A stretch of DNA of 15,500 nt, taken from URNF01 sp045543675. GTDB lineage: Bacteria > Bacillota > Clostridia > Oscillospirales > Acutalibacteraceae. Both the position numbers and the translations under genes were made by a program. The stretch is taken from positions 1 through 15,500 of the forward strand of contig JAZPXM010000182.1 of the NCBI GenBank assembly GCA_045543675.1. The letters run 5' to 3'. The notes below the pieces were generated by a model. That model saw only the letters and a program-made list of their open reading frames with translations, did not search any database and was not told the origin of the DNA. This document shows positions 1-5,489 of the stretch, one piece after another (position 1 is the stretch's first letter; every line of letters starts with the position of its first letter).

Positions 1-23
1 TCGTATTTTCTTGACATAACAAA

Positions 24-70
24 ACCTCCTATGGTACTTCTTTCATTCTACCATAGGAGGTCTCTTTTTT
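24..70 (+). terminator. Intrinsic terminator of an upstream gene
   Basis: A 13-bp perfect stem (ACCTCCTATGGTA at 24-36 against 49-61) with a 12-base loop is followed by a T-rich tract at 62-70. It would end transcription entering from left of the window. A short A-run on the left (21-24) could allow weaker function on the other strand. No coding sequence of the upstream gene is recognisable in bases 1-23. Confidence 0.85.
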
Positions 71-123
71 CTATTGTCCGTTTTTACTGGACTTGTTCAG
101 TTTGCATACATTCTCTTTTTGTA

Positions 124-152
124 TTTACAAACGGGGGAAAAGGCGATATACT
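124..152 (+). promoter_or_regulatory. Housekeeping sigma promoter for the GH39-like gene
   Basis: TTTACA at 124-129 and TATACT at 147-152 are separated by exactly 17 bases. Transcription would begin near 159, leaving a leader of about 26 bases with AAGGAGA at 171-177 before the ATG at 185. No operator-like dyad is obvious. Confidence 0.7.
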
Positions 153-184
153 GAATATGTAATCCAACTAAAGGAGAGAAAGAT

Positions 185-1519
185 ATGCATACGATACGTG
201 TACATTTTAATGACGTTGTAGGTCCGGTGAAACCGATGCACGCGGTAAACAACGGCCCCACAAAACCTATTGAAAAACAAGCGGCGGCGATGGCGTGCAG
301 TAATTTCTGGCCGTATAAAGAAGCAGGTATTCCGTACGCGCGAAATCACGATGCGTCTTTTTGTACTTCCTACGGCGGTGCACATATCGTAGACGTGCAT
401 CTGATTTTCCCAAACTTTGATGCGGACGTAAATGACCCCGCATCGTATGATTTCCAGTTGACCGACGAATACTGCGACACCATTCAGCAAGCGGGCGCGA
501 AGGTGTTTTACCGTTTGGGCAGTAAAATCGAACACGAATCCAAAAAATACGGCACCCTGCCGCCCCCCGATTTCCAAAAATGGGCGGAAATTTGCGAACA
601 TATTATCCGTCACTACACCGAAGGGTGGGCGGACGGTTTCCATTGGGATATGGAATACTGGGAAATCTGGAACGAGCCGGATTTGCGCGAACCGGACGAA
701 CCGAAAGAACGGCAGGCAACGTGGGGCGGCACTATAAAAGAGTTCCACGACCTGTTCCGCATCACCGCAAAACACTTAAAAGCTTGCTTCCCGCACTTAA
801 AAATCGGCGGTCCTGCCATTGCGCACCGTGAAAAATGGGCGGACGATTTCTTGGCGGCGATGAAAGCGGATAACGTGCCGCTGGACTTTTTCTCCTGGCA
901 CGTGTATGCCAAAGACCCCGAATGGATCTTTAACCGTATGCACCATTGGCGTGCATTGTTGGATAAGCACGGCTATACCGAAGCGGAAAGCATTTGTAAT
1001 GAATGGAACTATGTGAAAAACTGGACCGATCGGTATCTGTACAGCGTGGAACAAATTATTTCCATAAAAGGCGCGGCGTTTACCGCGGCTACCATGCTGG
1101 GTGCACAGCAAGGCCCGATGGATATGCTGATGTACTATGACGCGCGCGTACAGTGCAGGTGGAACGGTATGTTTGACTTTTACACCTTGCGCCCGTTGAA
1201 AGGGTACTATCCGTTTAAAATGTTTAACGAACTGTATACGCTGGGTCGTTCGGTCCGTGTAGACGTGACCGGCGATAATTTGTATGTCGCCGCGGCAAAA
1301 GGCGATAACGGCGAAAGTGCTTTGATGCTGGCTTGTTACACCGACGACGATCTGGATACCGAAAAGCGCCCCGTCACGTTCAAGTTTGAAGACGGCGCAA
1401 AAGCGTATGACGTATATTTGCTGGATAAAGACAATAGTATGGAAAAAGTGACCACCGTCAAGAGCGGTGACACCCTGCCTGTCGCCCCGCAAAGCGTATT
1501 ATTGCTGAAATCTGTATAA
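185..1519 (+). CDS. GH39-like clan GH-A glycoside hydrolase (beta-xylosidase-like)
   Basis: The product (444 aa) is probably a retaining glycosidase of the GH39/clan GH-A type, acting in the cytoplasm on short oligosaccharides. The motif WEIWNEPDL places the likely acid/base at E164, and ICNEWNY places the likely nucleophile at E273. The roughly 110-residue gap between them is normal for a (beta/alpha)8 barrel of this clan. The last 100 residues or so are rich in beta-strand sequence, as in the C-terminal sandwich of GH39 enzymes. There is no signal peptide. The ATG at 185 has AAGGAGA 7 bases upstream and a good promoter. The gene is monocistronic, with a terminator 27 bases after the stop. 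Substrate is not determined; xylosides or related glycosides are an inference from the family. A related unclassified GH-A family cannot be excluded. Confidence 0.8.
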   Translation: MHTIRVHFNDVVGPVKPMHAVNNGPTKPIEKQAAAMACSNFWPYKEAGIPYARNHDASFCTSYGGAHIVDVHLIFPNFDADVNDPASYDFQLTDEYCDTIQQAGAKVFYRLGSKIEHESKKYGTLPPPDFQKWAEICEHIIRHYTEGWADGFHWDMEYWEIWNEPDLREPDEPKERQATWGGTIKEFHDLFRITAKHLKACFPHLKIGGPAIAHREKWADDFLAAMKADNVPLDFFSWHVYAKDPEWIFNRMHHWRALLDKHGYTEAESICNEWNYVKNWTDRYLYSVEQIISIKGAAFTAATMLGAQQGPMDMLMYYDARVQCRWNGMFDFYTLRPLKGYYPFKMFNELYTLGRSVRVDVTGDNLYVAAAKGDNGESALMLACYTDDDLDTEKRPVTFKFEDGAKAYDVYLLDKDNSMEKVTTVKSGDTLPVAPQSVLLLKSV

Positions 1520-1545
1520 ATTAAGAATATCGTTTGCAAAAGACA

Positions 1546-1584
1546 AGAGAAGATACACGGGTTTTGTGTATCTTCTCTTTTTTT
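1546..1584 (+). terminator. Terminator hairpin heading repeat element A
   Basis: A perfect 13-bp stem (AGAGAAGATACAC at 1546-1558, complement at 1566-1578) with a 7-base loop runs into seven T residues (1578-1584). It terminates the GH39-like gene. The same stem recurs at 3135-3167 and 13616-13647, each time at one end of the same repeat element, so this terminator appears to belong to the element. On the minus strand it is followed only by TGTCTTTTGC, a weaker tract for the converging SLOG gene. Confidence 0.85.
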
Positions 1585-1587
1585 GTA

Positions 1588-1818
1588 ACATCTTTTTCTT
1601 GCCTCCCCTTGTCAGGTGGAGTATTGGCTTCGCCGATACTCCGTCGACACTCGCTTTGCTCGGTCGCGAAAGACGGAGGGGTAGTTCTTCTTTTTCTCTC
1701 CCTCCGTCTTTTTGCTTCGCAAAAATCCACCTCCCTCGTCAGAGGGAGGTTAATGTTGCCAATCCCTACCCGCAACGCCGTATGCGGGGAGGATTTCACG
1801 ACTTATCGTTCGAGCGGG
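1588..1818 (+). repeat. Composite multi-hairpin repeat element, copy A
   Basis: This 231-base stretch recurs at 3180-3410 with only about three mismatches by eye, and partly, inverted, at 13468-13593. It is a chain of small inverted repeats: a GGAGTAT hairpin around 1618-1642, a GACGGAGGG arm (1672-1680) answered by TCCCTCCGTC near 1701-1710, TTTTTGC-TTC-GCAAAAA near 1708-1725, and CCTCCCTC-GTCA-GAGGGAGG near 1731-1750. A tail module CCGCAACGCCGTATGCGGGG follows. It lies between converging genes. Open frames on both strands here are not plausible proteins. It looks like a small non-autonomous repeat; no transposase reads from it. Confidence 0.85.
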
Positions 1819-1843
1819 GGACAAAAGACATTCTAAGCCGCGG

Positions 1844-2317
1844 TTACGGCAATCTGACAATGTGTTTTCCTTGCTTGACAGCATACGCTAATGCTATCTT
1901 TGTCCCGCTTGTGCGGGTGGCAGGAACGTGTTTTTCATCATAATACACAACACAAAAACGGCTGTTGTCTATCATTTCACAGTTACGGGCGATATATATG
2001 GACCTGCCCGCATTAACAATGGTTTCGGGAAAATACGTATCTTCGTATTGCTCTAAAAGATAGTTTTTGTACGCATCGTCTATCACGGGAAATTCCGCCC
2101 GCACGTAAATTCTTTTTATGTGCGGGTATTTTTCTTTCATTTCGGACACCAGTTCAAGACAAAGGTCGTTAAAACGGCTTTTACTGCCGAAAAGAAAGGT
2201 GTCTATATGTAAGGCGGTGATCAACGTTTCAATACAGTTGCGTAGTCGTGCTTTCAGCGCTTCGGTTTCGTCTATCGTTCTGTGTCCGATAAAACAGCAG
2301 GTGTTTGGTTGCATCAT
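1844..2317 (-). CDS. SLOG-fold domain protein (small nucleotide-binding Rossmann-like)
   Basis: The 157-residue product opens with a strand followed by GHR (residues 11-13) and has FLFGSKSRFNDLC (41-53), a polar EMID (114-117), a second strand FCVVYYD and a closing SGTKIAL (137-143). This is the layout of SLOG/DUF1273-type proteins, which bind nucleotides or nucleotide derivatives. The usual GGA.G.D loop is replaced by GSKSRFND, as in a common Firmicutes subgroup. Function is unknown; related folds serve in nucleotide-ligand sensing and phage defence, but nothing nearby supports defence here. The frame opens with a TTG at 2332, but AGGA at 2327-2324 fits the ATG at 2317 (a second ATG follows directly). 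It converges on the GH39-like gene across element A. Cytoplasmic, no membrane segments. Confidence 0.7.
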   Translation of the reverse strand: MMQPNTCCFIGHRTIDETEALKARLRNCIETLITALHIDTFLFGSKSRFNDLCLELVSEMKEKYPHIKRIYVRAEFPVIDDAYKNYLLEQYEDTYFPETIVNAGRSIYIARNCEMIDNSRFCVVYYDEKHVPATRTSGTKIALAYAVKQGKHIVRLP

Positions 2318-2351
2318 TATTCTTCCTTTCAAAGTAAATAATCTTTTAATT

Positions 2352-2380
2352 ATTATATAATATATTTCACTACAAGTAAA
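2352..2380 (-). promoter_or_regulatory. Candidate promoter for the SLOG gene
   Basis: Read on the minus strand, TTTACT (2380-2375) and TATAAT (2357-2352) are 17 bases apart and lie 35 bases before the start codon. The region is very AT-rich, so chance matches are likely. For the opposite-strand regulator gene, a TATAAT at 2400-2405 has no convincing -35. Confidence 0.45.
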
Positions 2381-2460
2381 TATATCTGCAGTTGAAGATT
2401 ATAATAAATATCGTCCTTTTTCAGTAAAATGAAGGCAAACAAAGGGAAAGGGGCGAAAAG

Positions 2461-2691
2461 ATGAAAACGGAATTTTCTGATAAATACATTACGCTGGGTT
2501 TGAAAATCGCATATTACAGACGTAAGGCAGGGCTTACGCAAGAGTATTTTGCTGAACTTATCGGCAGAAGCGTTAGTTTTGTAGGACAAGTGGAAGGCAC
2601 AGGGACGGTGCGCGGGGTTTCGCTGGAGACATTATTTAAAATTGCACAAGTTTTAAATATACCGCCCGCAAAATTGTTGGAAGAAGATTAA
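2461..2691 (+). CDS. Small Xre/Cro-type helix-turn-helix regulator
   Basis: The 76-residue protein is a single Xre-family DNA-binding domain. LGLKIAYYRRKAGLTQEYFA (about residues 13-32) forms the first helices, ELIGRSVSFVGQVE the turn and recognition helix, and SLETLFKIAQVLNIPPAKLLEE the closing helices. No ligand-binding or protease domain follows, so it is either a stand-alone repressor or a protein-protein adaptor. The ATG at 2461 is preceded by AAAGGGGCG. It is divergent from the SLOG gene with 143 bases between start codons, so autoregulation or control of that neighbour is possible but not shown. No clear terminator follows; the next 440 bases are repeats. The fold call is firm, the target unknown. 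Confidence 0.85.
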   Translation: MKTEFSDKYITLGLKIAYYRRKAGLTQEYFAELIGRSVSFVGQVEGTGTVRGVSLETLFKIAQVLNIPPAKLLEED

Positions 2692-2720
2692 ATTTTCGCA
2701 GGGTGCAAAACGGCACAAAA

Positions 2721-2803
2721 ACGGGACGATGTGGGTATTCCCCTAACAGGGGAGATGCCCGAAGGGCAGAGGGGTGCCCGTCTTGGAAAAGATCGTCCCC
2801 TAC
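2721..2803 (-). repeat. GTAG-headed palindromic repeat, long compound form
   Basis: On the minus strand it begins GTAGGGGACGATC (2803-2791) and ends with ATCGTCCCGT (2730-2721), so the ends pair. Between them are nested small palindromes (TCCCCT-GTT-AGGGGA; GCCC-TTC-GGGC). A similar inner string, CACCCCTCTGCCC, recurs at the right end of the window. Confidence 0.65.
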
Positions 2804-2825
2804 GAACATAATTTGAATGATACAA

Positions 2826-2852
2826 CGGACGGTCGAGGACGCCCGTCCCTAC
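2826..2852 (-). repeat. GTAG-headed REP-like palindrome
   Basis: On the minus strand it reads GTAGGGACGG..GTCCTCGAC..CGTCCG, an imperfect hairpin with GTAG at its 5' foot. It is followed on the plus-strand left side by GAATGATACAA, a variant of the spacer seen beside its neighbours. Confidence 0.7.
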
Positions 2853-2873
2853 ACAAACATTATAAATGATATC

Positions 2874-2899
2874 GTAGGGGCGATTCAGGAATCGCCCGC
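2874..2899 (+). repeat. GTAG-headed REP-like palindrome
   Basis: GTAGGGGCGATTC-AG-GAATCGCCCGC: an 8-bp GGCGATTC stem with a 2-base loop and GTAG at the 5' foot. It is flanked on both sides by AAATGATA (2864-2871 and 2900-2907). Confidence 0.75.
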
Positions 2900-2964
2900 A
2901 AATGATACGACGGGTGAGAGGAAAAGGCATGTGTAACACCTCATCAGTCTCGCTTTGCTCGACA

Positions 2965-2984
2965 GCTTCTCCTCAAGGAGAAGC
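2965..2984. repeat. Perfect 8-bp hairpin within a CCTCATC-type repeat
   Basis: GCTTCTCC and GGAGAAGC are separated by TCAA. The preceding CACCTCATCAGTCTCGC string belongs to another repeat type frequent in gut Clostridia; the window end carries a relative (CCTCATC at 15431). No T-run follows, so it is not a standard terminator. Confidence 0.5.
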
Positions 2985-3008
2985 CAAGCACATACCACAA
3001 ATGATACC

Positions 3009-3036
3009 GTAGGGGCAGGCGTCCCCGACTGCCCGC
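3009..3036 (+). repeat. GTAG-headed REP-like palindrome
   Basis: GTAGGGGCAGGCGT..GACTGCCCGC: an imperfect hairpin (GGGCAG-type arm) with GTAG at its 5' foot, preceded by AAATGATACC. The arm sequence GGGCAGG is shared with the two copies found inside the transposase gene. Confidence 0.75.
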
Positions 3037-3084
3037 AAACGGCAGGAAAACAGGACGGGAGACCCTATGGTAGGAAAATCTTTA

Positions 3085-3120
3085 AATCCCTAACCGCAAC
3101 GCCGTGCGGCGGGGGGGGGC
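3085..3120 (+). repeat. Head module of element B with a nine-G run
   Basis: AATCCCTAACCGCAACGCCG starts here and continues into GTGCGG and a G9 tract (3111-3119). It matches the tail module of element B at 3353-3373 with one mismatch, so B is bracketed by near-identical direct repeats 268 bases apart. CCCTATG (3063-3069) and CATAGGG (3119-3125) enclose it as a further inverted pair. Confidence 0.6.
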
Positions 3121-3134
3121 ATAGGGATAAAAAT

Positions 3135-3167
3135 AGAGAAGATACACAAAAGCTGTGTGTCTTCTCT
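3135..3167 (-). terminator. Terminator hairpin heading repeat element B
   Basis: AGAGAAGATACAC (3135-3147) pairs with GTGTGTCTTCTCT (3155-3167) with one G-T pair. On the minus strand it runs into ATTTTTATCCC, a proper T tract for transcripts arriving from spoVAE. On the plus strand the tract is weak (TATCTTTTGC). Confidence 0.75.
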
Positions 3168-3179
3168 TATCTTTTGCAG

Positions 3180-3410
3180 ACATCTTTTTCTTGCCTCCCC
3201 TTGTCAGGTGGAGTATTGGCTTCGCCGATACTCCGTCGACACTCGCTTTGCTCGGTCGCGAAAGACGGAAGGGTAGTTCTTCTTTTTCTCTCCCTCCGTC
3301 TTTTTGCTTCGCAAAAATCCACCTCCCTCGTCAGAGGGAGGTTAATGTTGCCAATCCCTTACCGCAACGCCGTATGCGGGGAGGATTTCACGACTTATCG
3401 TTCGAGCGGG
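3180..3410 (+). repeat. Composite multi-hairpin repeat element, copy B
   Basis: It is the same 231-base unit as 1588-1818, same orientation, differing at about three positions (one in the GACGGAAGGG arm, two in the CCCTTACC stretch). Its last 23 bases overlap the 3' end of spoVAE, supplying that gene's last codons and stop. Like copy A it lies between converging genes. Confidence 0.85.
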
Positions 3411-3753
3411 TGGCAAGGGCGGCGATAAAGGCGAAGGTCATAGCGGCGGCAATGCCGCCCGCGGTGGCGGTGAGGCCGCCTTGCAAAATACCTAAAACGC
3501 CGTTTTCGTTCACCGCTTTTTGCACGCCTTTGGCGAGGGTATACCCAAATCCCGTTAACGGGACGGTGGCACCTGCCGACGCGAATTTCACCAGCGGCTC
3601 ATACAAGCCGACGGCGGTGAGTGCGACACCTAACGTTACAAACAGCACCAGAATACGTGCAGGGGTCAGTTTGGTGTAGTCGATCAGTATCTGCCCGATA
3701 ATACAAATGCCGCCGCCCACCAAAAATGCTTTTATGAGCATCCAAAAATCCAC
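3388..3753 (-). CDS. spoVAE: Stage V sporulation protein AE (SpoVAE), C-terminus rewritten by a repeat
   Basis: The 121-residue membrane protein matches SpoVAE, part of the SpoVA channel that moves calcium-dipicolinate into the forespore and out at germination. Diagnostic strings are AFLVGGGICIIGQ (9-21), KLTPARILVLFV (28-39), GLYEPLVKFASAGATVPLTGFG (49-70) and the final GGIAAAMTFAFIAAL. Several hydrophobic segments span the inner forespore membrane. A GTG at 3753 is chosen because GAGGTG (3765-3760) lies 6 bases before it and the resulting length fits the family. Upstream ATG options lack such a site. The last seven codons (T115 to S121) and stop lie in repeat element B, so the native tail was probably replaced. 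spoVAC and spoVAD are absent nearby, making this an orphan copy; a second locus elsewhere is likely. Confidence 0.88.
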   Translation of the reverse strand: MDFWMLIKAFLVGGGICIIGQILIDYTKLTPARILVLFVTLGVALTAVGLYEPLVKFASAGATVPLTGFGYTLAKGVQKAVNENGVLGILQGGLTATAGGIAAAMTFAFIAALATRSNDKS

Positions 3754-3771
3754 TTTCAACACCTCGTTGTG

Positions 3772-3800
3772 TAGTATATCTCGCATTTTTTTGTTTATGC
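3772..3800 (-). promoter_or_regulatory. Candidate forespore (sigma-G/F-like) promoter for spoVAE
   Basis: On the minus strand GCATA (3800-3796) fits the forespore -35 pattern, and TATACTA (3778-3772), 17 bases later, fits the CATnnTA -10 at all but its first base. The expected start would fall close to the GAGGTG ribosome binding site, giving an unusually short leader, which lowers confidence. SpoVA genes are known sigma-G targets in Bacillus. Confidence 0.3.
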
Positions 3801-3830
3801 TATTAAAAAACAAAAAAGGAGAGATATAGT

Positions 3831-4370
3831 ATGCCCGAACTGAAAGGCACAAAAACCGAAGCCAACCTTGCCGCCGCGTTCGCGGGGGAATCGCAAGCGC
3901 GCAACAAATACACGTTTTATGCGGACACCGCCCGCAAAAACGGGTATGAACAGATAGCCGCGCTGTTTGAAGAAACCGCCAACAACGAAAAGGCACACGC
4001 GGAGATATGGTTCCGTCTGTTACACGGCAATCCCGACACCGACCGCAACCTGTCGGACGCCGCGGACGGAGAAAAATACGAATTTACGTCTATGTATCCC
4101 ACGTTTGCGGAAGTGGCGCGGGAAGAGGGGTTTGAACACATTGCGCGCAAGTTTGAGCAGGTCGCGCTGGTGGAAAAAGACCACGAAGCGCGCTTCCGTC
4201 ATCTGCTTGCTAATATTGAAACGGGGTTGGTTTTCTCCAAACAGGAAGAAAACGCCGTTTGGGTGTGCCGCAACTGCGGACACGTAGCGGTAGGCAAGGA
4301 TGCACCCGCGGTTTGCCCCGTATGCGGCAAACCGCAGGCGTATTTTGAGCAACCTGCGAAAAATTTTTAA
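3831..4370 (+). CDS. rbr: Rubrerythrin
   Basis: This 179-residue cytoplasmic protein reduces peroxide to water using electrons from rubredoxin or NADH-linked carriers, a main oxidative-stress defence of anaerobes. The ferritin-like diiron domain covers about residues 1-135. Its likely iron ligands are E20 in GESQA, E53 and H56 in NNEKAHAE, E94 and a nearby glutamate in FAEVAREEG, and E115 and H118 in VEKDHE. The rubredoxin-like end carries CRNCGH (C146, C149) and CPVCGKPQAYF (C162, C165). AAAAGGAGAG ends 7 bases before the ATG. It is divergent from spoVAE by 77 bases. I could not pick a confident housekeeping promoter, so an alternative regulator such as PerR is possible but no operator is evident. 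The next gene starts from its own promoter. Confidence 0.95.
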   Translation: MPELKGTKTEANLAAAFAGESQARNKYTFYADTARKNGYEQIAALFEETANNEKAHAEIWFRLLHGNPDTDRNLSDAADGEKYEFTSMYPTFAEVAREEGFEHIARKFEQVALVEKDHEARFRHLLANIETGLVFSKQEENAVWVCRNCGHVAVGKDAPAVCPVCGKPQAYFEQPAKNF

Positions 4371-4400
4371 TTGACAAAAACCACCAAGAAGTGGTAAAAT
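4371..4400 (+). promoter_or_regulatory. Promoter of the DMT transporter gene
   Basis: TTGACA (4371-4376) directly follows the rubrerythrin stop codon. TAAAAT (4395-4400) lies 18 bases further on, with a TG one base before it, forming an extended -10. Transcription would start near 4407, within the first arm of the leader hairpin. Confidence 0.65.
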
Positions 4401-4401
4401 T

Positions 4402-4486
4402 CTCCCGTAGTTTTTAGGGTGATCCGATGAACCCCAACCCACCTTTCCAAAACGGGATTTGGGTTTATCGGTTTACCCTACGGGAG
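4402..4486 (+). promoter_or_regulatory. Long hairpin leader containing the ribosome binding site
   Basis: The arms form an almost continuous stem: CTCCCGT (4402-4408) with ACGGGAG (4480-4486), then AGGGTGA, CCGAT and GAACCC with GGGTTT, ATCGG and TTACCCT, broken by an AGTTTTT bulge and one T-T mismatch, with a loop of about 26 bases. The GGGAG site for the downstream ATG is in the closing arm, so folding would hide it. I do not recognise a known riboswitch class. If transcription starts near 4407, most of the outer CTCCCGT arm would be missing. Confidence 0.5.
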
Positions 4487-4495
4487 TGATACATA

Positions 4496-5446
4496 ATGAC
4501 TTGGTTTTGGCTGTCAATAGCCGCAATGTTGTGTTGGTCCGGCTCCGATTTGTTTTCAAAAATCGGCTGTTCCGAAGAAAAAGACCGCCACGCGTATTTG
4601 CGTATGACCATAGCGGTCGGCGCGATTATGGGTCTGCACGCATTGTATGAAATCATCTTCGGCGGCGTGGAAATTAACGCCGCGGTGTTGCTGGCATACC
4701 TGCCCGTTTCCTTGCTGTACATCGGCTCGATGATGCTCGGGTATATGGGTCTGCGGTACATTGAACTGTCTATTTCGTCTCCGATTTGTAACAGCAGCGG
4801 TGCGCTGGTGTCGATCATTTGCTTGTTGACCGGTATGACCGCGTCTATTAACGGTTGGCAGATCGGTGCGCTTGCTTGCGTGTGTCTCGGCGTTATCGGT
4901 CTGGGCATCGTGGAAAGCAACGAAGACCCCGACCTGCGTGCACGCCGTCAGGAAGCGGCAAACCGTAAGTACGCGAAAAGCTGGTTGGCGATCTGCTTGC
5001 CGCTGGCATACTGTCTGTTAGATGCGCTGGGCACTTTTGCGGACAGTTTGGTGCTCGCTGACCCCGCCGACCTGCCTGCTATCTGGCAGGGCTTTGGCAA
5101 AGCGCTCAACGAAGACAGCGCAAACGTTGCGTATGAGCTGACCTTCTTTGCAATCGGCGTCATCTGCTTTATCTATCTGTGGTTTAAAAACGACCTGCAA
5201 AGACCGAAGCAGGCGCGCCCCCGTTTTGTCGGTGCCGTGTGCGAAACGATTGGTCAGTTCGCGTATATTTACGCATTGGCAGACACCGAACACGCGGCGC
5301 TTGCCGCCCCCATTATCTGCGCATACTGCGTAGTCAGCGTGGTGTGGAGCCGTTTGGTGCTGAAAGAAAAATTATCTTTCTGGCATTATCTGTGCATCGT
5401 TATTACCGCTGTGGGTATTGTCATTCTCGGTGTGTTTGACGGTTAA
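4496..5446 (+). CDS. DMT-superfamily (EamA-like) inner-membrane transporter
   Basis: The 316-residue protein has about ten hydrophobic segments arranged as two EamA-type halves, the layout of drug/metabolite transporters that move amino acids, sugars or other small metabolites. The first half runs from MTWFWLSIAAMLCWSGSDLFSKIG to about residue 140. A charged cytoplasmic stretch (ESNEDPDLRARRQEAANRKYAKSW, split over 141-164) joins the halves. The second half ends with the typical LKEKLSFWHYLCIVITAVGIVILG, matching EamA ends. A polar insert of about 25 residues with ADPADLPAIWQGFG sits between second-half segments. Substrate cannot be told. The ATG at 4496 has GGGAG 9 bases upstream, inside the leader hairpin. 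It has its own promoter and a strong terminator shared with the converging transposase gene. Confidence 0.85.
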   Translation: MTWFWLSIAAMLCWSGSDLFSKIGCSEEKDRHAYLRMTIAVGAIMGLHALYEIIFGGVEINAAVLLAYLPVSLLYIGSMMLGYMGLRYIELSISSPICNSSGALVSIICLLTGMTASINGWQIGALACVCLGVIGLGIVESNEDPDLRARRQEAANRKYAKSWLAICLPLAYCLLDALGTFADSLVLADPADLPAIWQGFGKALNEDSANVAYELTFFAIGVICFIYLWFKNDLQRPKQARPRFVGAVCETIGQFAYIYALADTEHAALAAPIICAYCVVSVVWSRLVLKEKLSFWHYLCIVITAVGIVILGVFDG

Positions 5447-5456
5447 AAAGCAAAAC

Positions 5457-5489
5457 AAAAACCGCGTATCGAAAGATACGCGGTTTTTT
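5457..5489. terminator. Bidirectional terminator between DMT transporter and RAYT
   Basis: A 14-bp perfect stem, AAAAACCGCGTATC (5457-5470) against 5475-5488, with a GAAA tetraloop, has T tracts on both strands. It serves both converging genes and overlaps the RAYT stop codon (5488-5490). It is unrelated in sequence to the AGAGAAGATACAC terminators. Confidence 0.92.

Noticed and set aside
11..40. Promoter beginning with TTGACA at 11-16
   Set aside because: No -10 lies at a suitable distance and the terminator hairpin follows at once.
1521..1943. Open frames on both strands in element A (for example a minus-strand frame with NLPLTREVDFCEAKRR)
   Set aside because: The frames follow the repeat element, recur in copies B and C with different surroundings, lack ribosome binding sites and have the composition of translated palindromes. 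They are typical false genes.
1844..2317. Phage-defence role for the SLOG protein
   Set aside because: No effector, nuclease or cyclase gene is adjacent; the fold alone is not enough.
2721..3036. CRISPR array
   Set aside because: The repeats differ in arm sequence, face both ways and are separated by a conserved rather than variable spacer; no cas genes are present.
3826..3832. CATACTA on the minus strand as a sigma-G -10
   Set aside because: It coincides with the rubrerythrin ATAGTATG start region and has no matching -35 in rubrerythrin; the candidate at 3772-3800 fits better.
3754..3996. Upstream extension of the spoVAE frame to 3996
   Set aside because: It runs antisense through the rubrerythrin start, has no family similarity, and the GTG at 3753 with GAGGTG gives the normal SpoVAE length.
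4402..4486. Known riboswitch class (ykkC, preQ1, THF, fluoride, ZTP)
   Set aside because: I compared remembered conserved cores by eye and found only short chance resemblances, so no class name is given.
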